Positions 26,531-35,622 are shown, numbered from the stretch's first letter. The stretch: DNA of 64,000 bases from Streptomyces sp. NBC_00820 (GCF_036347055.1 NZ_CP108882.1:7552001-7616000); one strand, 5' to 3'. Numbers and translations: made by a program. Notes: generated by a model from the sequence alone, not told the origin.

Positions 26531-28173
26531 GGCACCTCCATGACCACGATCGTCGGCCCGCCGGGCGGGCTGCTGACCGCCAGGATGCCGTCGAAGGCCG
26601 CGAGTCGCCGCTCCACCCCGGCCAGCCCGGTGCCCCGGGTGGGATCCGCGCCGCCCACCCCGTCGTCGACCACCTCGATGCGCAGCAGCCCGTCCGCCCG
26701 GGCCATTCGGATCTGAAGGCCGTGCGCCGAGGCGTGCCGGACGGCGTTGGTGACCACTTCGGCGACGGCGAAGTAGCAGGCCGATTCCAGCGGGGCGGCG
26801 AGCCGCTCGGGCAGATCGATCTCGGTCTCACACGGCAGGGGCAGGTCCAGTGCGAGCGCCCGGACCGCCTCCCCCAGACCCCGGTCGGCCAGCATCGGCG
26901 GGTGCATCCCCCTGATCAGGCCGCGCAGTTCCGCCAGTGCCGCCGCCGAGGCGACGCGGGCCTCCACGACCAGTGCGGCGGCCTCGTGCGGATCGCTGTG
27001 GATCATCTCCTCCGCGACCCGGAGGTTCATCCCGATGGTGACCAGCCGTCCCTGAGCGCCGTCGTGCAGGTCCCGCTCGATCCTGCGCAGCTCCGCGGCC
27101 GCGGAGCCGACCGCATCGGCCCGCGTCTCGGTCAGCTCCCGCACCCGCCGGGCCAGCGCCGGGTCCGGCCCGCGCCCGAGCAGCCGGCCGGCATCCGCCA
27201 GCACGGTCCTCGGCAGCAGCCACAGCCCGAAGGCCAGCAGCACCGCCCCCTGGATGCCGCCGAGGACCGAAGCATGGTGAGCAACCGTTTCGAAGGAACC
27301 GAACGGCGCCGGTACGCCTGGGGAGCCGTACCTCCGCACCTCCACCATGTCTTGCCCGAACCCGCTCTGCGCGACGTCGTACGCCCCGATCCCCACCAGC
27401 CCCAGGACCGCCAGGTCCGCCGCCGCCCTCGGCCACCGCACCAGCCCGGCCACAACGGCCGCCAGCAGCGCCAGTCCGGCCAGGTAACTCGTCACGGCCG
27501 GCCCGATCCCGGTGCCCGGCGGCGCGGGCCGCCACAGATCGAGGCCGAGCAGGTCGCCGGTCATCACCACGACGGCGGGCAGCAGCAGGGCCCAGCGTGC
27601 GGACCTGAACGCATCGGCTCCGGCCAGGCGTTCGGGCCTGCCGTTCGCCGGCCGGCGCAGAGCCGCACCGGCGAAGGCGGCGAGCACCGGGATGCTCACA
27701 CAGGCCACCAGGACATTCAGGGGTGTCAGGGGGTAGTAAACAGGGGAACGCGTGAGCGCGTGCGTGGCCCAGTACGTCCATTCCAGCAGTTCACCGGTCA
27801 CCGCCGCGACCACGGGCAGGACCCAACGCCTGGGCGCACGTGCCGAGTCGATCAGCGCGGTGGCCAGCAGACCGGCCGTCAGCAGCCCCGTCGGGAGCAG
27901 CCCGTCGGGCTGGAGATCCGGTGAGGTGGCGATGTAGCCACCCGTTCCGGCGGAGTTGTGCAGGGCGAGCAGCAGAGCCGGCACACTGCCGTACGCCGCC
28001 GTCCCTACCAGCCCCGCCACGACCGGCCAGCCGATCCGCCCAGCCGGTCGCGCGATGCGCCCCGGCCGGTCCCGCGCCTGCTCCGCCCTGAAGGCCAGCA
28101 CGGCGCAGACCGCGGTCATCGCCAGGAGCACGCCCCCCGGCCAGGGCGCCCCGTCCACTGGAAACGGCCACAT
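26521..28173 (-). CDS. membrane sensor histidine kinase (HisKA_3)
   Basis: A 550-residue kinase with a large membrane domain (about ten hydrophobic spans, residues 8-330), then a HisKA_3 domain with phospho-His in RIERDLHDGAQGRL. The HATPase domain has N-box EVVTNAVRHASAHG and G-boxes VVDDGVGGADP and GTGLAGVERRLAAFDG. It partners the response regulator that overlaps its end. The ATG at 28173 has a GAGGG ribosome binding site six bases upstream; 17 further open codons upstream are rejected. Confidence 0.9.
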   Translation of the reverse strand: MWPFPVDGAPWPGGVLLAMTAVCAVLAFRAEQARDRPGRIARPAGRIGWPVVAGLVGTAAYGSVPALLLALHNSAGTGGYIATSPDLQPDGLLPTGLLTAGLLATALIDSARAPRRWVLPVVAAVTGELLEWTYWATHALTRSPVYYPLTPLNVLVACVSIPVLAAFAGAALRRPANGRPERLAGADAFRSARWALLLPAVVVMTGDLLGLDLWRPAPPGTGIGPAVTSYLAGLALLAAVVAGLVRWPRAAADLAVLGLVGIGAYDVAQSGFGQDMVEVRRYGSPGVPAPFGSFETVAHHASVLGGIQGAVLLAFGLWLLPRTVLADAGRLLGRGPDPALARRVRELTETRADAVGSAAAELRRIERDLHDGAQGRLVTIGMNLRVAEEMIHSDPHEAAALVVEARVASAAALAELRGLIRGMHPPMLADRGLGEAVRALALDLPLPCETEIDLPERLAAPLESACYFAVAEVVTNAVRHASAHGLQIRMARADGLLRIEVVDDGVGGADPTRGTGLAGVERRLAAFDGILAVSSPPGGPTIVVMEVPCA

Positions 28174-28513
28174 ATTCGTCCCTCGTCTCGTCTCCCAGGC
28201 CACGCGCTGTGACCTGGAGATCATGCTGCTGCGAGGGGACCAGCAAGTGCCATGGGCCGAAACCTACTTCTGGGGTAGGCAAACACCTACCCCGGGATGC
28301 CTCTGCTGGAAGTTTCGGCCGGAAAGAGACAGTCGGGACGTGCCCGGGGGGGTGCTGTGCGCACCACGCGGTCAGCTCCGCCTACCTGCGCCACTCCTGC
28401 CACCCGCCTCAAGTCATCGCATCGAGCGGCAACTTGCGGCAGGCACACCCCATCCTCTTGAAGTACGAGCGCCAACACACCCATCCACTTGATGCTCAAG
28501 CAGAATTGGCGGC

Positions 28514-29147
28514 TTGGTGGCGCCGGCCGCAGCACGCTGGCACTCCGCACGCGGTCACGCCCAGCAGGCCGAAGCCTCCCGTCAGACCGCCGAGCATCTT
28601 CGCGCCGCCTACCACCAGGCCGCCGCCGCACCCATGCAGGCCCTGCGCGACCAGGGCCGAGTCCAGCCCGAAGCCCAGCGCCGCACCTACGAGACCACCA
28701 TCCGCGCAGCCCTGCCCGCCGACACGAACACGAAGAACGATGCCCTGGCAGCCACCCCGGCCCAGGCCGAGCAGACAGGCCACGACCCCAAGGCCCTCCT
28801 GCAGAAGACCATCGTCATGCGCGACCTCGACACGGCCGAGGACGTGAACGACGTCCTGGTCTGGCGACTGCGCCACCTCGCCCAACTCCGCGCCCACCCG
28901 GGCGAAGCCACTCGACGCCCGCAGACCGGCACCGGTGGGGCCAAACCTCCCGCCAACCAGGCTGGCGTCCGACCCGCGCCCCCGGCCTCGCCCAGGCCTG
29001 CCGCACCGGACCCGCGCAGCCGCCCGCCGCGCCGCTGAGCAGCAGTCCGGCAGGGCCACGACTGGCCTGTCGGACGGCGCGAAACCCCTGGACGACCGGC
29101 TCGACCGGTTGTTACGGATGAAGAGAAGGCCCTCGACCGGGAGATGA
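28514..29147 (+). pseudogene. mobilisation/relaxase-like protein, C-terminal remnant
   Basis: Coding-like sequence that changes frame. The first part (28514-29038) encodes a helical Ala/Gln-rich segment (QAEASRQTAEHLRAAYHQ) and DLDTAEDVNDVLVWRLRHLAQL, as I recall from C-terminal regions of actinobacterial mobilisation proteins. The second part continues in another frame to 29147 with AAEQQSGRATTGLSDGAKPL and DDRLDRLLRMK. The nuclease domain is absent and there is no good start (TTG at 28514, no ribosome binding site). Frameshifts near 29035 and a missing 5' part mark it as decayed. The family assignment is from memory of the motif and is moderate. Confidence 0.55.
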
Positions 29148-29383
29148 CGCACGTGCTCAGAACGACCGACCACCACGTAGAGCCGACCCCCGTCCTGCCC
29201 GCCGCCCCCGCCGTAAGTGATCCGCTGCTGCAACTCCAGTACGAGACGCGGCCGCCCAGCGGCCCCGGCGCAACGCGCTGCCTCAGCCACCCGCCGGAGC
29301 TGTCCCTGCGCGGGATCCTCGTGATGTGCTCGGCCTGCCGGGCGCGGCGCGACTGGCTGCTCATCAACCACGACACCCCCTAG
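29144..29383 (+). CDS. small protein coupled to the mobilisation remnant
   Basis: A 79-residue protein with two closely spaced Cys (MCSACRARRDW) and a His near each end. Its ATG overlaps the stop of the preceding remnant (ATGA); a GTG at 29153 with GGGAG nine bases upstream is an alternative. The composition is protein-like. I do not recognise the family. It probably belonged to the same mobile element. Confidence 0.5.
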   Translation: MTHVLRTTDHHVEPTPVLPAAPAVSDPLLQLQYETRPPSGPGATRCLSHPPELSLRGILVMCSACRARRDWLLINHDTP

Positions 29384-29427
29384 GGCCTCTCTTCCGGATC
29401 TTGCCGGGGTCGCGGGGTCTGGCACGC

Positions 29428-29463
29428 ACTCCCCCAAGCTCTGCGAGCAGGGGGTACCCCCAG
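29428..29463. repeat. Streptomyces palindromic repeat, copy 1
   Basis: CTCCCCCAAGCTCTGCGAGCAGG followed by GGGTACCCCCA. It shares its ends with the next copy but has a shorter middle. Elements of this CTCCCCCAAGCTC...GAGCAGGGGG form are scattered through many Streptomyces genomes. Confidence 0.6.
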
Positions 29464-29478
29464 CGGCGTTGTCGTCGG

Positions 29479-29524
29479 TCTCCCCCAAGCTCTCGGCTTC
29501 GCTCGAGCAGGGAGGGACCCCCAT
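29479..29524. repeat. Streptomyces palindromic repeat, copy 2
   Basis: TCTCCCCCAAGCTCTCGGCTTCGCTCGAGCAGG then GAGGGACCCCCAT. It has a GCTC/GAGC stem with outer C-run and G-run arms, in the same orientation as copy 1, 51 bases away. Confidence 0.65.
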
Positions 29525-29631
29525 CGCGCCGCGTCGACTCCCTCCTCCGCCTTGCAGCTGCACGCACCAGACCCCGCTCGGGTCGGCCAGAAGGCACCGC
29601 AGACCGGAGCCGGCCTGATCCGGAAGAAAGA

Positions 29632-29799
29632 CCCCAGGTCCGCTGCCACTGCAGCGACCAGTGGCTCGAGCCTGAGATCAGCCGCGCCGACTTCGACGCC
29701 ATGATCGCCATCCCGGACGGCACGATCTGCTCCAGCGTCGAGCAGGGCCTGATCGCACTCGGCTTTGGCGGCGCCTTCGCCGGCACCGACCTGGAGTAG
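29632..29799 (+). pseudogene. C-terminal fragment of an unknown protein
   Basis: The last 55 codons before the stop at 29799 have clean third-position G/C bias and balanced composition: VRCHCSDQWLEPEISRADFD, then CSSVEQGLIALGFGGAFAG. Upstream in the same frame the sequence is low-complexity repeat, and no start codon or ribosome binding site precedes it. It is best read as a gene whose 5' part was lost or replaced by the palindromic repeats. The family is not recognised. Confidence 0.45.
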
Positions 29800-29917
29800 C
29801 GTGCCGAGTTACAACCGTCGTAACAGTTCGCGCACTGCCGGTGATCAACTGTCCTGAGAGCGCTACGACCGTGAGGTGGCGGCACGCCGTCGCCACCTGT
29901 GACGCGGCCCGGCCGGG

Positions 29918-31981
29918 TCAGGAGAGGCAGTCACCCGAGCCGATGAACTCGGGGGTTCCCATGTTCCCGCCGTAGACGGCCACGGACCAGCGGATGTACT
30001 GCCAGGACTGGTTCCTGCTGTACTCGTCCCTCAGCTTCCGGCAGGTAGTCCTTCGGGCGACATCCTGGAAGTTGTCTCTCTGAGCGCGGCCGATCAGCGC
30101 TCCATAGGTGTCCTGGATCCACACGTACGCCGCCTTCTCGGCCGGGTCGAACCCGAGGTTGATGTCGTCGTCCGCGGCGGAGGGGTCCACGCCGTTGCCC
30201 TCGGCGACCCGGGTCTTCCACGCGGCGGTGATGGCCTTGTCCGTGGCGTCGGCGACCCGGATCTCGTCCTTGTCGGTACTGGGTATCTGCGCGGTCGCCA
30301 TGCCGGCCTCGTCTCCCTGCCACTGCCCGGCGACCTCGTTGTAGCACCCGTCGGTGGCCTGGCCGAAGCCGAGGATGTCTGCCTCGGTGTCGCCGTCGGA
30401 GTTCTTCCAGAAGACGGAGTAACGGCCGTAGGGCCAGGTGGTGGGGCTGGCCTGGAGGCGGTGGGCGAGAGCGGTGCAGGATGCCGTCTCTCCTGCCCTG
30501 CGGAACACCTCCTGGTCGTCCTCCGGCAGTTGGGAGACCGGCCCGCCGGTCACCACAGCGGTCTGCGCACGCCGGTTGAACGTGACCGTGGCAGTGAGGT
30601 GGTCCAGGCCCTTGGTGGCGAGCATGGACCTCACGTCGTCCTCGATCGCCTGGGCGGTGTCCTTCTCCTCCTGGGTGCTCGCGGTGGTGCTCGCTCTCCA
30701 CTCGTCGTCCGACGGCTGGGCCTCGTCACCGGCCCGTGTGAAGGCGGGGTGGGCCACGCCGGCCAGCGGATCGGTCGGTACGCGGATCCCGCGCGGATCG
30801 GCCGTGGTCTGCGTCGCCACAGCGGGGCCAGGGGTTCCAGTGGGTTCGGTGGCGACGCCGGCGTGCCCGGCCGGGGACGCGGTCGACCGACCTGCGGCGG
30901 CGTCCCGCGATCCGCCTCGGTCTCCGTCGTTCGGGAAGGCGGCCGGAAAGGCCAAGGCGCTCCCGGCGAGAGCGCCGATCACGGCGGCGGCCACGAGCAC
31001 GGTCGTGACGGTCCGTCTGCGGGAGAGTGAGGAGGGGGCGTGCCAGGTGGGGTCGTCCACAGTGGGCATCTCCCACACGGCCGTGACCAGTTCGCCGACC
31101 CGGGTGGGTGCCGGTCCGTCGCCGCCCGCGAGGACCTGGGTGGCCTGGGAGGCGAGGAATCGCGAGCACTCCTGGGAGGCCGAGGCGGCGGATATCCGGT
31201 CGGCGGGTTCCTTCGCGAGGGCGCTCTCCACGACTTCGCGCAGTTCCTCGGGTACACCGTCCAGGTCGGGGTCCCCGGACATCACACGGAACGCGACCAC
31301 GTCCGGCGCGCCGGTGCCGAACGGGAGCCGGCCGGTGGCGGCGTAGGCGACGAGCGCGCCCCAGGCGAACATGTCGCCCTCCGGCCCGGCGGTGCTGGTG
31401 CGGTAGTACTCGGGGCTGATCCAGCCAGGGGTGCCGGTCATGACGCCCGTCCGGGTCACGCTCGTGCCGTCGGCGGCGTGGGCGATGCCGAAGTCGAGGA
31501 CGCGAGGGCCGGCCGGAGTGAGGATGACGTTCTGCGGCTTCACGTCCCGGTGGACGACGCCGGCTTCGTGGACGGCCGCCAGTGCATGGGCGGTGCCCGT
31601 CGCGAAGGCGTACAAGGTGCCGCCGGTCAGGGGGCCGTGGTCGGCCAGGTATTGGTTGAGGGTAGGGCCCGGAGCGTAGGCGGTCGCAAGCCAGGGCGCG
31701 GCGGCTCCGGGGTCGGCGGCGAGCAGCGGTACGAGGCACGGCCCCTGCACGCGCGCGGACAGCTGCACCTCGCGACGGAACCGGGCCCGGAACTCAGGGT
31801 CTTCGGCCTGCGCAGGGTGGATCACCTTGACGGCGACCCTGAGCCCGTCGGCGGTGAGACCGGCATGGACGGTTCCCATGCCGCCGGAGCCGAGGCGGCC
31901 GATGATCCGGTAGGGGCCGATACGGGAAGGATCACCTGGGCGGGCGGGTTGCACCCGTCCGCCGGAACCAGCAGCGCTCAC
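29918..31981 (-). CDS. serine/threonine protein kinase with extracytoplasmic domain
   Basis: A 687-residue Hanks-type membrane kinase. The kinase domain covers about residues 20-275: GSGGMGTV loop, VAVKVIHP catalytic Lys, HRDVKPQN catalytic loop, DFGIAH, and the activation segment GTPGWISPEYY. A membrane span at about 324-345 (VTTVLVAAAVIGALAGSALAF) is followed by a Thr/Ala/Pro linker. The extracellular domain of about 300 residues has four Cys (in TASCTAL, DGCYNE, TTCRKL and the final GDCLS) and no PASTA repeats. The GTG at 31981 is the start. It sits alone between mobile-element relics. The sensor domain is not recognised. Confidence 0.92.
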   Translation of the reverse strand: MSAAGSGGRVQPARPGDPSRIGPYRIIGRLGSGGMGTVHAGLTADGLRVAVKVIHPAQAEDPEFRARFRREVQLSARVQGPCLVPLLAADPGAAAPWLATAYAPGPTLNQYLADHGPLTGGTLYAFATGTAHALAAVHEAGVVHRDVKPQNVILTPAGPRVLDFGIAHAADGTSVTRTGVMTGTPGWISPEYYRTSTAGPEGDMFAWGALVAYAATGRLPFGTGAPDVVAFRVMSGDPDLDGVPEELREVVESALAKEPADRISAASASQECSRFLASQATQVLAGGDGPAPTRVGELVTAVWEMPTVDDPTWHAPSSLSRRRTVTTVLVAAAVIGALAGSALAFPAAFPNDGDRGGSRDAAAGRSTASPAGHAGVATEPTGTPGPAVATQTTADPRGIRVPTDPLAGVAHPAFTRAGDEAQPSDDEWRASTTASTQEEKDTAQAIEDDVRSMLATKGLDHLTATVTFNRRAQTAVVTGGPVSQLPEDDQEVFRRAGETASCTALAHRLQASPTTWPYGRYSVFWKNSDGDTEADILGFGQATDGCYNEVAGQWQGDEAGMATAQIPSTDKDEIRVADATDKAITAAWKTRVAEGNGVDPSAADDDINLGFDPAEKAAYVWIQDTYGALIGRAQRDNFQDVARRTTCRKLRDEYSRNQSWQYIRWSVAVYGGNMGTPEFIGSGDCLS

Positions 31982-32229
31982 GAGGAGTCCCAGCCTAGGA
32001 AACTGACAGTGAAGAAGATGTGGAGGACGTATATATCATGATCACATAGTTACGTGAAACGGGCCGGCCATGGACTTGGGGACTCCTCCGCCTCGGAGGG
32101 GCAGTCGAGATATGGTCGAAACGGATAGCAGGACTCTTCCCCGGCCGATCGCTGCCAGCCGGCATGCCGGGGTGGTCGGCCTTTGGCGCTGACCGCCCGT
32201 CAGGCCCCCGGCGTCGCGAGGCCGTCGGC

Positions 32230-32720
32230 CGGTGTCGCCATGTCCACCGGGTCTGCCGCATTGGGACTTGACCGGCACCCACGAGGTCCTGCGCCCCCAC
32301 CGTGTTCCGCGGCCGGCACTGCCATGAACTGCGGGCTGTCGGTAGCCTTCTCCAGGGTCGCAAGAACCTCCTCGCCCATGACCGTGCCAGCCGCGTCGTG
32401 GTGGGCACGGGCAGTAGTGGAGTCCACGCTGACTAGGGACAAGTCCAACTGCTCACGGCGGGCGGCCTCGGCGATCACGCCTCCATTGCGGCGGCGAACG
32501 CCCCGGCATCGCGCCGCTGGGCGAACCGTTCGTAGGCGGTGGACCCGGAGCCGAACGCCTCCGGTGCGTCTCGCCACGGGCCCCCGGGTGCGGAACCGCC
32601 AGATGATCCCCTCCAGTTGGTCGCGCAGGTGTTCCGTGTATGGGCCGCACTGCCCGATTGGCAGGTGAGGGCTGATCAATTCCCAGTAATCATCGCGCAG
32701 TTCACGCGTCAAGCACGTCG
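32230..32720 (-). pseudogene. IS5-family transposase remnant
   Basis: Pieces of one transposase in shifting frames. CLTRELRDDYWELISPHLPI and LRDQLEGIIWRFRTRG come first. PWRDAPEAFGSGSTAYERF follows in a second frame, then EAARREQLDLSLVSVDSTTARAHHD back in the first. After EEVLATLEKA the text jumps to TDSPQFMAV, so an internal block that would hold part of the DDE core is deleted. At least two frameshifts and one deletion make it inactive. Terminal inverted repeats were not found. Confidence 0.8.
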
Positions 32721-32947
32721 CGACGGGAGGCTGATCGCTTCCGCGTTCGCCGACGGGTGGCAGAGCCGGGGCAAGGCGAGCAAGTAGGGCCTGGTGACGG
32801 TGTACGACAAGGGCGCCGAGATCCTGAGCAACGGCAATTTCTAGCCTCAGGTGACAGGGGCCCTCGTCTTCACGGGGACCCCACTCCCGTTCACAGGTCA
32901 ACCACATATGATCCTCCAGCTACGAACCACGTGGGGGGTACATCTAC

Positions 32948-33601
32948 ATGCAAACGATCATTAAGCGCTTGAGCCGGAAGCGACTGGTGATTCTTTTCGT
33001 CTGCGCCTTCGTCGTCCTCGGTGGCATCGTCACCTGGACCGCGGTCGGAGGCGATGGCGGACCGCCGGCCTGCGCGAAGACCAAGGTTGTTAACGGTAGA
33101 AAGGACCTTGGCGGGGCAATCGACTGCGCAGCCAAGGTTGCGAAGTGGTGCCACGAACATCACCCCGGCGACACGGCTCCTTGCACGAATGCCGTTGCGG
33201 CTGACGGGGACGACCGCAATATCGACAAGTACAAGAACGCTGCTCGCGATGCCAAGCCCGTCCCGCCCGCTACGTCGACCATGAGGCCCTTGCAGCAGGC
33301 GTTCGAGAAGAACCGGAAGGCCCTGTACGACTGGTACGAGATGGGCCTCGATCCACTCAAGATCAAGATTACGAAGATGGAGTTGAAACCGGACGACTAC
33401 GTGTACATCACGGTCAACCTGGCGTCGGGCGATGGGCATGACAAGGGACTGGACGCCGGGCTGGACTCCTTCAACTCGTACCACCAGGACGACTTCGAAA
33501 CGACGCTCAAGCACATGACGGAGCTGAAGGGGATCAAGGGCATTAAGACGTTCTATTCGGACGACAAGCCGATCCATGCACCCGGGCCGGCGAACCAGTA
33601 G
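32948..33601 (+). CDS. membrane-anchored protein of unknown function, lower GC
   Basis: A 217-residue protein with a basic N-terminus and one membrane span (about residues 13-33, VILFVCAFVVLGGIVTW); the rest should be outside. The outer part has four Cys (PPACAK, AIDCAAK, KWCHEH, APCTNA) in its first third, then a Lys/Asp-rich alpha/beta domain (KITKMELKPDDYVYITVN). A GGGGG ribosome binding site lies before the ATG. Base composition is clearly less GC-rich than its neighbours, a sign of transfer. No family recognised. Confidence 0.75.
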   Translation: MQTIIKRLSRKRLVILFVCAFVVLGGIVTWTAVGGDGGPPACAKTKVVNGRKDLGGAIDCAAKVAKWCHEHHPGDTAPCTNAVAADGDDRNIDKYKNAARDAKPVPPATSTMRPLQQAFEKNRKALYDWYEMGLDPLKIKITKMELKPDDYVYITVNLASGDGHDKGLDAGLDSFNSYHQDDFETTLKHMTELKGIKGIKTFYSDDKPIHAPGPANQ

Positions 33602-33612
33602 GAGGGCGCATC

Positions 33613-33894
33613 ATGCAAACGCGACAGGTCCAGCTGTGGTCGCAGACCAACAGTCTGCGCCTGGACCTCCAGCCCCACGGCATCCAGGTCACGGGCCTGC
33701 ACATGGGCTATGTCGACACCGACATGACGGCCGCCATCGACGCGCCGAAGGCCGACGCCCACGACATCGCGGTGGCCGCCCTCGACGGCATCGAGTCGGG
33801 GGCGTACGAGGTGCTGGGCGACGACACCACCCGCTGGGTGAAGCCGGTCCTCTCGCAGGACGTGACGTCGATTCACCAGCAGCCCGCCGCCTGA
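33613..33894 (+). pseudogene. SDR oxidoreductase, C-terminal fragment
   Basis: 93 codons equal to the last third of a classical SDR, starting just past the catalytic YxxxK helix: TNSLRLDLQPHGIQVTGLHM, GYVDTDMTAAID, then AALDGIESGAYEVLGDD. The Rossmann half is missing. An ATG with GGAGGG upstream exists, so a truncated product could be made, but it would lack cofactor binding and catalysis. It starts 11 bases after the lower-GC gene, which looks like an insertion or deletion junction. Confidence 0.8.
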
Positions 33895-34009
33895 GCCCGA
33901 CGGTCCACGCCCTGACCGGTCCACGCCCTGACCGGCCCCTGCCCTGACCGGTTCCTGCCCTGATGCCCTGGGGAAAGGGCGGGGCGGCCGGCCCGGCTAT
34001 CCTGCGCGG

Positions 34010-34822
34010 ATGCCGATGACCCAGGGGGAGTCCGACGCCCAACTGGCCCTGCGCGCCGCACGGGTGGGCGCCGAGGTGGTACGCGCCCTGTACGGGGGAG
34101 CGCTCGCGCGTTTCGAGAAGCAGGCCGGTGACTTCGCGACGGAGGCGGACCTCGCCGCGGAGAAGGCCATCGTCGATGTCCTGCGCGCGGCACGGCCCGA
34201 CGACGCCGTGACGGGCGAGGAGGGCGGGCACACCGGCGTGGCCGGCGCGCACCGCCGCTGGCTGGTCGACCCGCTGTGCGGAACGCTCAACTACGCGGTG
34301 GGCAGCATGCTCGTCGGCGTGAACGTGGCCCTGCGCGTGGGGGACACGGTCGCGGCCGCGGCCACGGCGGACCCCTTCAGCGGCGAGGTCTTCTGGACCG
34401 ACGGCGAACGGGCCCGGGTCAGGAACGGCGGCGGGGACCGGGAGTTGACGCCCTCGCCGGACTCCGCGCTGGTCGACGTCAATCTCGACCCGCCCTTCCC
34501 CAACGCACCCGGCTTCCGGGCCGTCCGGCTGCTGGCCGACCCGGAGTTCGCCCGGCGGTTCCGGCCCCGGGTGGTGTCCACGACGCTCGCCGTCGCCTGG
34601 GTGGCCGCCGGGCGCAGGGCCGCCTACGTCACCGACGGCGATCTGCGCGACAGCGTGCACTTCGCGGCCGGGATCGCCCTCTGCCTCGCCGCGGGCTGCA
34701 CGGTGACCGACATCCACGGCCGGCCCGTGCACACCGGCGCCGACGGGCTGATCGCGGCGGCCGACCGGGACACCCACACGACGCTGGTGGACATGGTGAG
34801 GAGTCAGGCCCGGGAGGCGTGA
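34010..34822 (+). CDS. inositol-monophosphatase-family protein with altered metal motif
   Basis: A 270-residue IMPase/SuhB-fold protein. It has the first Glu motif (VTGEEGGHTG) and the main motif, but the latter reads WLVDPLCGTLNYA where the family has DPLDGTxN: the second Asp, a metal ligand, is Cys. The C-terminal motif LRDSVHFAAG replaces WDxAAG. Sugar-phosphate phosphatase activity is therefore doubtful or altered. I recall similar DPLCGT sequences in other Streptomyces IMPase-like proteins, so this may be a subfamily feature rather than damage. Monocistronic. Confidence 0.85.
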   Translation: MPMTQGESDAQLALRAARVGAEVVRALYGGALARFEKQAGDFATEADLAAEKAIVDVLRAARPDDAVTGEEGGHTGVAGAHRRWLVDPLCGTLNYAVGSMLVGVNVALRVGDTVAAAATADPFSGEVFWTDGERARVRNGGGDRELTPSPDSALVDVNLDPPFPNAPGFRAVRLLADPEFARRFRPRVVSTTLAVAWVAAGRRAAYVTDGDLRDSVHFAAGIALCLAAGCTVTDIHGRPVHTGADGLIAAADRDTHTTLVDMVRSQAREA

Positions 34823-35001
34823 CCCGGACCCCGTACCGGCGACCTCCCCACCCGGAGCCACACGCCCGGCGCTCGCCGGGGTGCTCGTCCCACGGTTCCG
34901 CGCTTTTCCGGCACGCTTCCCGAACGGCGTACCAGGGCAGGCGCCCCACGCCCGTTGCCCGTGTGATGGAAGAGTTCCATCGTCAACCAGTGAGGCAACT
35001 C

Positions 35002-35247
35002 ATGCGTATGCGCAGCTTTGCTACTACGGCCGTTCTCGCGGGTGCTCTTGCCCTGACGGGCACCACCGCAGCTCACGCGGCCGACCCGGACCCGGTGACC
35101 GGGGTCGCCACGGGCAGCCCGGGCATCCTCTCGGGCGATGTCATCCAGGTCCCGATCCACATCCCGATCAACCTGTGCGGCAACACCATCGACGTCATCG
35201 GTCTGCTGAACCCGGCCGCCGGTAACGCCTGCGCCAACAACGGCTGA
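35002..35247 (+). CDS. short chaplin
   Basis: An 81-residue secreted amyloid-forming surfactant of the chaplin family, which coats aerial hyphae and spores. The signal peptide (about 1-27) ends at AHAADPDP. One chaplin domain follows: GSPGILSGDVIQVPIHIPIN, then LCGNTIDVIGLLNPAAGNAC with the two conserved Cys. There is no LPxTG sorting signal, so it is a short chaplin. The ATG at 35002 has GAGG seven bases upstream. The mature part lacks the usual Gly/Asn/Ala-rich lead and is more acidic than typical. Confidence 0.92.
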   Translation: MRMRSFATTAVLAGALALTGTTAAHAADPDPVTGVATGSPGILSGDVIQVPIHIPINLCGNTIDVIGLLNPAAGNACANNG

Positions 35248-35325
35248 CGCCGCCTCCGTGTGCCGGCCCTTCTCGCGGGGGCCGGCACACGACTGTCCGG
35301 GGCCACGGGCCCGGGGCCCCGGCCG

Positions 35326-35424
35326 CTACGCGGGACGCCGGAACAGCGCCGTCCACAGGTACGGCTGCCCGAACAGGCCGGAGCCGGCGGGCTCCTCCCG
35401 CATGGGCCGCAGCTCCACCTTCAC
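35326..35424 (-). pseudogene. 33-codon C-terminal fragment, methyltransferase-like end
   Basis: The minus strand reads VKVELRPMREEPAGSGLFGQ followed by PYLWTALFRRPA and a stop, with Streptomyces codon bias; this resembles the tail of a SAM-dependent methyltransferase. No start region or catalytic part is present. The flanking 35430-35620 region also has protein-like bits in another frame (GTLGVVDVLRLMDSL), so this gap looks like eroded genes. Confidence 0.4.
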
Positions 35425-35622
35425 AGGCTGTCCATGAGCCGCAGTACGTCCACAACCCCCAGAGTCCCGTGGTGTTCCGCAGCCGACCGACGACAAGGGC
35501 GCTCTCCCGCCCGCCAGAACTCCAGGACGATCACCGGCGCGTGACCAGGGCCCGCCGCGGACGGACAGGGCCCCGGTCGTGCCGGGACCCTGCCGTGACC
35601 GGGACCGGTCACGTGGCCTGGT

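Noticed and set aside
32042..32230. Possible continuation of the IS5 transposase beyond the deletion
   Set aside because: Fragments such as GRPPRHAGWQ are too short and ambiguous to assign; no terminal inverted repeat was found.
32793..32845. Protein-like tail GLVTVYDKGAEILSNGNF before the lower-GC gene
   Set aside because: Only 18 codons after a stop codon, no start and no recognisable family; it may be debris of a lost gene but cannot be supported.
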